Below are positions 58,083 to 64,000 of a stretch of DNA of 64,000 nt, in pieces. Origin of the DNA: Chloroflexota bacterium. GTDB taxonomy: Bacteria; Chloroflexota; UBA11872. The DNA lies in assembly GCA_022824495.1 (NCBI GenBank), contig JAJDZU010000002.1, positions 1 through 64,000 on the forward strand, in the 5' to 3' direction. Numbering within the stretch: position 1 is the first letter of the stretch; the number at the start of each line of letters is the position of its first letter. A model generated the notes under the pieces. That model was not told where the DNA came from. It was given only the letters and a program-made list of their open reading frames with translations, and made no database searches. Both the position numbers and the translations under genes were made by a program.

Positions 58083-59540
58083 ATGGCCATGGCCTTCAAG
58101 AATCTCCGTGAGTTCCTGGACCTGCTGGATGAGCGGGACGAGCTGCGGCGGATCCGGGTCGAGGTGGATCCGCACTTGGAAATCACCGAGATCGCGGACC
58201 GGGTGATGAAGGCCGGAGGGCCGGCGCTGCTGTTCGAGAACGTCAAGGGCAGCGACATCCCATTTGCCATCAACCTGCTGGGATCGCCGCAGCGCATGGC
58301 CTGGGCGCTGGGCATGGAGGAATGGTCGGAGCTGGAACGCCGGCTGGACGATCTGCTCGCAATGGCGATGGGGCCGCCGCCCAAGAGCCTGCTGGGCAAA
58401 CTGCAAGTGCTGAACGAGATCATCAAGGTCGGACGGATCGGACCACGCGAAGTGAGCAACGCGCCGGTGCACGAGGTCTTCGACACCGAGAATCCGTCGC
58501 TGGCCGAGCTGCCGATTCCAACCTGCTGGCCGCTAGACGGAGGGCCATACATCACGTTTCCGCTCGTCTTGACGCACGACCCGCTGACCGGCAAGCGCAA
58601 CGTGGGGCTGTACCGGCTGCAGAAATTCGACGACCGCACCCTGGGCATGCACTGGCAACGTCACAAGGGCGGCGCGGAGCACTGGCGGCGGAGCAAGGAA
58701 GAACGCCGGCGCATGGACGTGGCGGTGGCGATCGGGGTCGATCCGACGCTCATGTATTCGGCGAGCGCGCCGCTACCACCGGATATCGACGAAATGGTGT
58801 TCGCGGGTTTTCTGCGGGGCTCGCCGGTGGAGACGGTGAAGGCGAAGACGGTGGATATCCAGGTTCCGGCACACGCGGAGATTGTGCTGGAGGGTTGGGT
58901 GGATCCATCGGAGTCGCGGCTGGAAGGACCGTTCGGGGACCACATTGGGTACTACTCGCTGGCCGAGCCGTTTCCGATATTTCACCTGACGGCGGTGACG
59001 CGTCGGCGGGATCCGGTGTTTGTCTCGACCATCGTCGGCGTGCCCCCAATGGAAGACGCGTGGATCGGCAAGGCGACCGAACGGCTGTTCCTGCCGCTGG
59101 TGCGATTGTTCGTACCGGAACTCGTGGACATGAATCTGCCGGTGCACGGGGTGTTTCACAACTTTTGCATCGTGTCGATCAACAAGCGCTATCCCGGGCA
59201 GGCGCGCAAGGTGATGCACGGAATCTGGGGCGTGGGCCAGCTGATGTTCACTAAATACGTCATCGTGGTGGACCACGACGTGGACGTGCAGAACCTGAAG
59301 GAAGTGATGTGGCGGGTCGGCGCCAACACGGATCCGGCACGGGACCTGGAGCAGGCGCGCGGGCCGATGGACCACCTGGAGTTCGCGACGACCACGGAGC
59401 ACTTTGGCGGAAAGCTGGGTATCGACGCAACGCGCAAACTGCCGGAGGAGGGCTTCCCACGAGAATGGCCGCCGGAGATCAAGATGGACGACGAGATCGT
59501 GAAGCTGGTGGACGAGCGATGGTCGAGCTATGGAATCTGA
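58083..59540 (+). CDS. UbiD-family (de)carboxylase
   Basis: A 485-residue prenylated-FMN-dependent decarboxylase. NLREFLDLLDERDELRRI, EITEIADRVMKAGGPALLFENV, the conserved E-R pair region HEVFDTENPSLAELPIPTCW, NVGLYRLQKFD, EIVLEGWVDPSESRLEGPFGDHIGYYS and PDEPRDLEQ-like DPARDLEQARGPMDHLEFAT are all family signatures. The cofactor is supplied by a UbiX prenyltransferase, encoded at 62871. With the UbiA gene at 62009 it suggests quinone synthesis, either ubiquinone/menaquinone-type or futalosine-pathway (MqnP/L/M-like). Seven bp after the HAD gene. Confidence 0.9.
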   Translation: MAMAFKNLREFLDLLDERDELRRIRVEVDPHLEITEIADRVMKAGGPALLFENVKGSDIPFAINLLGSPQRMAWALGMEEWSELERRLDDLLAMAMGPPPKSLLGKLQVLNEIIKVGRIGPREVSNAPVHEVFDTENPSLAELPIPTCWPLDGGPYITFPLVLTHDPLTGKRNVGLYRLQKFDDRTLGMHWQRHKGGAEHWRRSKEERRRMDVAVAIGVDPTLMYSASAPLPPDIDEMVFAGFLRGSPVETVKAKTVDIQVPAHAEIVLEGWVDPSESRLEGPFGDHIGYYSLAEPFPIFHLTAVTRRRDPVFVSTIVGVPPMEDAWIGKATERLFLPLVRLFVPELVDMNLPVHGVFHNFCIVSINKRYPGQARKVMHGIWGVGQLMFTKYVIVVDHDVDVQNLKEVMWRVGANTDPARDLEQARGPMDHLEFATTTEHFGGKLGIDATRKLPEEGFPREWPPEIKMDDEIVKLVDERWSSYGI

Positions 59541-60012
59541 CAAGGACGCGGGGATTGACATTCAACGAGCCAAGCGCCGGCTTGCAGTCGAGAACAACAA
59601 CCATGCGTGGGAGCTGATCGAAAGCAGCCCCGACTACCTACATGCCTCGGAGTTGCTCTCGCGGGCATATACGTCGCATCGCCACTGGTTCGCGGTAGGC
59701 GGACCGCTGGAGAAGCAGCGCGCAGAGTACCTGGTGGCGACGGCAGTGTGTTTTCTTGGAATCACCTCGTTGGCGGTGCACCACGCCGATGCGTGTATCA
59801 AGTGGAGCGACGCGAATGGTGACGAGCAAACAGCGTTTGACCGGGCAGCGGCGCTGGAGTGCCTGGCGCGCTCGCACGCGTGCGCCGGCCTTGCGGACGC
59901 CGCGAATCGACGGGAAACGGCACGGCAAGCGGGCGAACTGATCGAGGATGCGCAGGAACGGGCAGCGTTCGAGCGGCTGCTGAACAACGGGCCCTGGTTC
60001 GGATTGGACTAA
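59530..60012 (+). CDS. Uncharacterised helical protein coupled to ubiD
   Basis: A 160-residue, mostly helical protein starting inside the end of the UbiD gene (11-bp overlap), so cotranslated. Ala-rich helical hairpins such as LLSRAYTSHRHWFAVGGPLE, AEYLVATAVCFLGI and ALECLARSHACAGLADAANR suggest a TPR-like or HEPN-like bundle. Two His-rich patches occur (SHRHW; AVHHADACIKW). I do not recognise a family. Its position suggests a role tied to the decarboxylase or simple operon sharing. Confidence 0.6.
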   Translation: MESDKDAGIDIQRAKRRLAVENNNHAWELIESSPDYLHASELLSRAYTSHRHWFAVGGPLEKQRAEYLVATAVCFLGITSLAVHHADACIKWSDANGDEQTAFDRAAALECLARSHACAGLADAANRRETARQAGELIEDAQERAAFERLLNNGPWFGLD

Positions 60013-60258
60013 GAAGTGGATTCAGAATCCGAATTTATCCTCGCACTCTGCGCTCAATCCAGAATCAAGAACATCATCCGTCTGGGGTTTCCAGAGACTT
60101 GGCTGACTTTCACAAAAAGCCGCGTGTAGAAGACTAACTTGAACCTGACTCTTCGTTAGCGTTCGGTCCGACTGCGAACGACTGGACCCACATCGGCTCT
60201 GGGTCGCACTACAGATGTTCGATCTCGTCAACGGAGGCCTTGCTTGCCCGATGGACAG

Positions 60259-61821
60259 CTATCGAATGCTCATGGCGAACACGCGAATCGCAACTGCCAA
60301 GCATTCGTCGATCCACCTGTCCATATCTTCATGAAGTCTCTCGCGATCGTCTTCGCCGGTGAATGTAAAGGATTGATCCATGCAATCAATCCACTCAGGA
60401 CCACCCGCGTCATCGCCGTCAAATCGATCCCGCGAGTCGCCATTGCGGTGAAAGATCTCCGCCCAAGCCGTACCTGCCATTACGCCAGAAATTGGCCTGC
60501 CGATGTGATGAATCGAGATCACAAAAACCATGCGAAACTTGTCATACTCAAGCGCTCCTCGAACCCAAAACCTGTCTTCCGACAAGTTGGCATAGTGTCC
60601 GGCAGCTTTTGCCGACCTTACGATTTGACGGTTCCACCAATGTCCACGCGAGTCTTGGACCCCGCCGAATTCGGAAAACGTGACAACGGAAAACCCCAAG
60701 GAAGAGAATTCGCTCTTGGCATCATTCAGGAATTCACTAAGACGATCGCCGGCCCATATCGTCAAGTTACGCCCAACAGTGCCGACTTCTCGCCGCTCCT
60801 CAATCATCGCGGCCTCTTGGTTCCACCACCTGTGAGCAACGGCCCTAGACACCGCTCTAACTCGACTTGCTCCGTCGTCACCTTGAAACTCGACTCCGTC
60901 AGTCCTTCGCGCTTCGATCCTAGTCGCTATTGACATAGCGTTGAGGAGCTCCTGTCTTTGTCTCCTCGCGAACAACTCCAAAAGAGGCCGAAGCGATCCT
61001 TTGTCACTCTCCTCCAGCGCACCGATGTAGGCTTGCCTATCTTCTCGACGAACATGCAGTGGAAGGTAGCCACCCTTGATAAGAGCGAATGATGTTAGAG
61101 CCCGCGCAACTCGACCGTTTCCGTCCGCGAATGGATGAATCGATACGAACCTATGGTGCAGCCATACTGCCTGCAGGACTGGATGAATTGACTCTCTAAA
61201 ACTATCGTACAGTTCGATCAGACGGTCCATCTCACTTCCAACTTGTTCTGGTGGAGCATATTCATGAACAATTTCACCGTCTCTTGACGGATTGTTCGGT
61301 TGACGCTTGAACTCACCATGCTCTAGCGTTTGTTCTCGGTCGATTCCGAATTGGTCCCGCGCCGTATAAGTATCTTGGCTCCTAGTGATCAGGGCATGCA
61401 ATTGACGAATGAATCCTACTGTAATATCCCTTGTTCCTGCGATTGCATCCATGATCATATCTGAACTCTGGAATTGGTCGCGCAGCATACTTAGGACATT
61501 CGAGTCCACATTCCCTCTGGCTCGTTCTACGGCGTCCTGTGTAAACCCATACTCAACTAGAGTCTCGGTGATTCCTCGATCAAGTTCATATAGCCCCTCA
61601 AGTATTCCCGTTTCGACAGCAATCGACCTGTTGAGTTCAGCCATGAACTCATTTATCGCCGCCTCGTCTACCCCGCTCTTGAACTGGTCCCACGCGTTTT
61701 TGATATGAGTCAAGCGTATGAGTTCCTGTAACTCACGCGACGAATAGTCAGCGCTATCTAGGGGCTCGATTGGAGCCCACCGGATTACTTCGACTTCAGA
61801 AGGAGATTCGCGGTTATTCAT
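60259..61821 (-). CDS. Fic-family protein (AMPylase-type), class II
   Basis: A 520-residue protein. Fic core HPFADGNGRVAR (229-240) with catalytic His229 is complete. A potential inhibitory motif TGILEG (71-76, [S/T]xxxE[G/N]) lies N-terminal to the core, the class II layout where Glu blocks ATP until released. ATP-dependent transfer of AMP to target hydroxyls is expected. About 200 residues follow the Fic domain with no recognised fold and look globular; they may determine targets. Codon use and base composition are visibly AT-richer than the quinone genes on both sides, which it splits, so horizontal acquisition is likely. Confidence 0.87.
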   Translation of the reverse strand: MNNRESPSEVEVIRWAPIEPLDSADYSSRELQELIRLTHIKNAWDQFKSGVDEAAINEFMAELNRSIAVETGILEGLYELDRGITETLVEYGFTQDAVERARGNVDSNVLSMLRDQFQSSDMIMDAIAGTRDITVGFIRQLHALITRSQDTYTARDQFGIDREQTLEHGEFKRQPNNPSRDGEIVHEYAPPEQVGSEMDRLIELYDSFRESIHPVLQAVWLHHRFVSIHPFADGNGRVARALTSFALIKGGYLPLHVRREDRQAYIGALEESDKGSLRPLLELFARRQRQELLNAMSIATRIEARRTDGVEFQGDDGASRVRAVSRAVAHRWWNQEAAMIEERREVGTVGRNLTIWAGDRLSEFLNDAKSEFSSLGFSVVTFSEFGGVQDSRGHWWNRQIVRSAKAAGHYANLSEDRFWVRGALEYDKFRMVFVISIHHIGRPISGVMAGTAWAEIFHRNGDSRDRFDGDDAGGPEWIDCMDQSFTFTGEDDRERLHEDMDRWIDECLAVAIRVFAMSIR

Positions 61822-62008
61822 TTCACTCCATCGATTGGTGGGACAAGCAGTGTCCGTAGCGCCAAATCAAGCTCCAATAAAGAAGAGCCGGTGGAAACAG
61901 GATGTAAACTCTAACGGTGTGTCGTGGCTCGAACGACACTCCGCCGCATCCTGATCGTCGTTCTCAAAGAGGTTACCGCAGTTTGGCGTGCAAGCGGGTT
62001 TTGAACGA

Positions 62009-62878
62009 ATGAGCGTCAGTGTCGCGCTAGAGCGCGCCGGCGTCTACCTAAATGCGATTCGGTTTGAGCACACGATTTTTGCGTTGCCGTTTGCGTACCT
62101 GGGGATGGTGCTGGCGGCGCGGGGATGGCCGGGGTGGCCGGTGTTTATCTGGACCACGCTGGCAATGGCGGGCGCGCGGACCGGGGCGATGGCGGCGAAC
62201 CGGCTGATCGACGCCGAGATGGACGCGCGGAATCCGCGGACAGCGTCGAGAGCGATCCCGATGGGGATTATGTCAAGACTGGAGATGCTGGGGCTGGCGC
62301 TTGCGGGGTTCGCGCTGCTGCACGTGGCGGCGTGGCAGCTGAACAGCCTGGCGCTGGCGCTGGCGCCGCTGGCGATGGTGGTGGTGACGTTCTACTCGTA
62401 TACAAAGCGGTTTACCTGGTCGAGCCATTGGATCCTGGGACTGGCGGACGGGATTGCGCCGGTGGGCGGATGGATCGCGGTAACCGGCGAGTTTTCAACC
62501 GAGGCAGCGCTGCTGGCGCTGGTGGTGACGTTCTGGATCGGCGGGTTTGACGTGCTGTATGCGACGCAGGACGTCGAGTTCGACCGGGACGAGGGACTGC
62601 ACTCGGTTCCGGCGCGCTTTGGGCTGCCGGCGGCGCTTTGGGTGGCGCGGGCTTCGCATGCCTTGACCATTGGCGTGCTGCTGGCGCTTGGATTCGTGGC
62701 TGCCCTGGGCTGGCCGTATTGGGTCGGCGTGGCCGTGATTGGCTTGCTGCTGATCTACGAGAACCGACTGTTGAAGCCTGACGACCTTAGCCGTTTGAGC
62801 CTGGCGTTCTTTAACATCAACGGCTACGTGGCCGTGGCGGCGCTGGTGTTCACGATCCTGGGGGTGTGGCTTGGCTGA
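62009..62878 (+). CDS. ubiA: UbiA-family prenyltransferase
   Basis: A 289-residue membrane protein with about nine helices. Two Asp-rich prenyl-diphosphate/Mg sites are present: NRLIDAEMDARNPRTASRAI (N-x3-D-x3-D) and ATQDVEFDRDEGLHSVPARF (D-x3-D). Attaches a polyprenyl chain to an aromatic acid in quinone synthesis (4-hydroxybenzoate or, in the futalosine route, 1,4-dihydroxy-6-naphthoate via MqnP). ATG 62009 (MSVSVALERAG) is favoured over 61988. Overlaps ubiX by 8 bp. Confidence 0.9.
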   Translation: MSVSVALERAGVYLNAIRFEHTIFALPFAYLGMVLAARGWPGWPVFIWTTLAMAGARTGAMAANRLIDAEMDARNPRTASRAIPMGIMSRLEMLGLALAGFALLHVAAWQLNSLALALAPLAMVVVTFYSYTKRFTWSSHWILGLADGIAPVGGWIAVTGEFSTEAALLALVVTFWIGGFDVLYATQDVEFDRDEGLHSVPARFGLPAALWVARASHALTIGVLLALGFVAALGWPYWVGVAVIGLLLIYENRLLKPDDLSRLSLAFFNINGYVAVAALVFTILGVWLG

Positions 62879-63458
62879 TCCGCCGGGGCTGGTGCTTGGC
62901 GTATCAGGGGCCAGCGGCGCCGTGCTGACCGAGGCAACGGTTCGCAGATTGCAGGACCTGGACGTTGCGCTCGACGTAGTTTGCAGCGACTACGGGGCAC
63001 TGATGTGGCACCAGGAGACGGACGAGCGGTTTGCAGACGCGGTGGCGCGCTGGACGAAGCGGGGTCGGGTGACGGTACACCGGCCGCAGGACGTGGCCGC
63101 GCCGATATCCAGCGGTTCGTACCCGACGCGAGGCATGGCGATCGTCCCTTGCAGTATGGCGACGGTGGGCGCGATTGCTTCAGGGGCAGGCCAGAATTTG
63201 CTGCACCGGGCGGCGGACGTGACCCTGAAAGAAAAGCGTCGATTGGTATTGGTGCCGCGGGAAACGCCGTTGTCGCTGATTCACCTGCGAAACCTGACAA
63301 CGCTGGCGGAGGCGGGGGCTGTGATCCTGCCGCCGGATCCGGCGTTTTACCTGCGTCCGGATTCAGTCGAGGCAATTGTGGACGCGCTGGCTGAGCGGAT
63401 TCTGTATGCGGTGGGTGTGACTCCGAGGGTCGCCGAGGCTCACGCCTGGACGGACTGA
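62871..63458 (+). CDS. ubiX: UbiX-type flavin prenyltransferase
   Basis: A 195-residue flavoprotein from TTG 62871. LVLGVSGASGAVLTEATVRR, ISSGSYPTRGMAIVPCSMAT, VGAIASGAGQNLLHRAADV, and KEKRRLVLVPRETPLSLIHL are the standard FMN and dimethylallyl-phosphate site motifs. It makes prenyl-FMN for the UbiD-family enzyme at 58083, closing the functional triad with ubiA. Confidence 0.92.
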   Translation: MADPPGLVLGVSGASGAVLTEATVRRLQDLDVALDVVCSDYGALMWHQETDERFADAVARWTKRGRVTVHRPQDVAAPISSGSYPTRGMAIVPCSMATVGAIASGAGQNLLHRAADVTLKEKRRLVLVPRETPLSLIHLRNLTTLAEAGAVILPPDPAFYLRPDSVEAIVDALAERILYAVGVTPRVAEAHAWTD

Positions 63459-63469
63459 GCTAAGCAGCG

Positions 63470-64000
63470 ATGTACAGCCGTGCCAAGCGCCGTGCGCACC
63501 AGATCGTGAACAGCCCGGACGACGGCGGTCGCGCGAGCCGGATCTTCGACCAGACCATTTTTGTTCTGATCGGACTTACGGCGTTCGGAATCGTGCTGGA
63601 GACGATAGAGCCGATCCGCCAGGCTGCCGCCGGAGCGTTCGCCGTTATCGAAGTCGTCACGGTGGCGGTCTTTACCTTCGAGTACGTGCTGCGAGTGTGG
63701 TCATGTACCGAAGATCCGGAATTCGCGCACCCGCTCAAAGGCCGCCTGCGGTTTGCCGTGCAGCCACTCATCTTGGTGGACCTGCTGGCGATCCTACCGT
63801 TCTACGTGGGCCAGGATCTGCGCTTCGCGCGTGTGCTGCGACTGTTGCGGCTGATGAAACTGACGCGGTACTCGGAGTCCATGTCCATCATCGGCGAGGT
63901 GCTGCGCAATCGACGCGATTCCCTGATTTCAACGCTGTTCGTGGGGTTTGTGCTCCTGCTGTTCGCGTCGTCGCTCATGTACCTCGCGGAGCGGGACGCC
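63470..64000 (+). CDS. Voltage-sensor-type ion channel, truncated by the window end
   Basis: 177 codons are visible from ATG 63470 and the frame is still open at 64000. Helix S1 (TIFVLIGLTAFGIVLETI), S2 (IEVVTVAVFTFEYVLRVW), S3 (AVQPLILVDLLAILPFYV), S4 with regularly spaced Arg (LRFARVLRLLRLMKLTRY) and the start of S5 (LISTLFVGFVLLLFASSLM) are recognisable, so it belongs to the 6-TM voltage-gated cation channel superfamily. The pore and selectivity filter lie outside the window, so the ion cannot be named; potassium is most common. The 11-bp gap after ubiX is short, so cotranscription is possible. Confidence 0.85.
   Translation, partial: MYSRAKRRAHQIVNSPDDGGRASRIFDQTIFVLIGLTAFGIVLETIEPIRQAAAGAFAVIEVVTVAVFTFEYVLRVWSCTEDPEFAHPLKGRLRFAVQPLILVDLLAILPFYVGQDLRFARVLRLLRLMKLTRYSESMSIIGEVLRNRRDSLISTLFVGFVLLLFASSLMYLAERDA

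Noticed and set aside
61919..61939. 7-bp hairpin GTGTCGT/ACGACAC upstream of ubiA
   Set aside because: Short stem, no T tract, and such hairpins arise often in GC-rich DNA.

Overview
The window is a GC-rich segment of a bacterial chromosome that most resembles a Chloroflexota genome, possibly of the marine or sponge-associated SAR202/Caldilinea-like kind. The assignment is an inference. It rests on Tat-type (RRxF) lipoprotein solute-binding proteins with a long Val/Glu stalk after the lipidated Cys, abundant enolase-superfamily and Gfo/Idh/MocA enzymes, UbiA/UbiD/UbiX-type quinone genes and a non-actinobacterial Pup cassette. No rRNA, tRNA or CRISPR array was seen.

Layout. 0-12 kb is an accessory zone. 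panE is followed by gene-poor DNA filled with three families of short hairpin repeats and the remains of toxin-antitoxin modules and an IS110 element. A small defence-like block follows: an XRE-ImmA protease with a DUF4411 PIN-like partner, and a PD-(D/E)XK nuclease fused to an EVE-like domain. An SDR, a lipoprotein and a Gfo/Idh/MocA enzyme come next. 12-27 kb is a catabolic block for a complex carbohydrate or acid sugar: orphan sugar-binding lipoproteins, two beta-propeller glycosidase-like proteins, an enolase-superfamily dehydratase, a 2-hydroxyacid dehydrogenase, a sulfatase-fold enzyme with Thr in place of the formylglycine Cys, four tandem paralogous small lipoproteins, two duplicated binding proteins (one broken), an aldo/keto reductase and an alpha/beta hydrolase. 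27.5-32.6 kb is a complete branched-chain amino-acid-type ABC importer (livG, livF, livH, livM, with a convergent binding protein). 32.7-43.6 kb holds a threonine aldolase, a flavin halogenase-like enzyme with an extra C-terminal domain, another sugar-binding protein with a tiny lipoprotein, an AAC(3)-like acetyltransferase, redox enzymes and a drug-type ABC exporter. 44-50 kb holds an exported protein ending in nine 11-residue Asp-rich repeats, an APH-like kinase, an EamA transporter, an ECF-like sigma factor with a hydrophobic tail, an intact Phd/PIN toxin-antitoxin pair and an ornithine cyclodeaminase-like enzyme.

50.5-53.7 kb is a compact dop-pup-pafA pupylation cassette. Its 58-residue Pup-like modifier is very divergent but ends in Gly-Gly-Gln, and no proteasome or ARC/Mpa gene is visible nearby. 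53.7-64 kb has a beta-propeller protein, a MarR regulator with a clear promoter and operator, fabZ, a D-2-hydroxyacid dehydrogenase coupled to a HAD phosphatase, and a UbiD...UbiA-UbiX quinone set split by an AT-richer insert carrying a Fic protein. A voltage-sensor ion channel runs off the right edge.

Most distinctive observations: the divergent Pup cassette, the tandem small-lipoprotein family and its association with binding proteins, hairpin repeats whose stems covary between copies, two neighbouring genes whose best start is ATC behind a good Shine-Dalgarno, the halogenase with a PqqD/RRE-like tail, and the nuclease-EVE fusion. Plus-strand composition changes from C-rich at the left to G-rich at the right regardless of gene direction.
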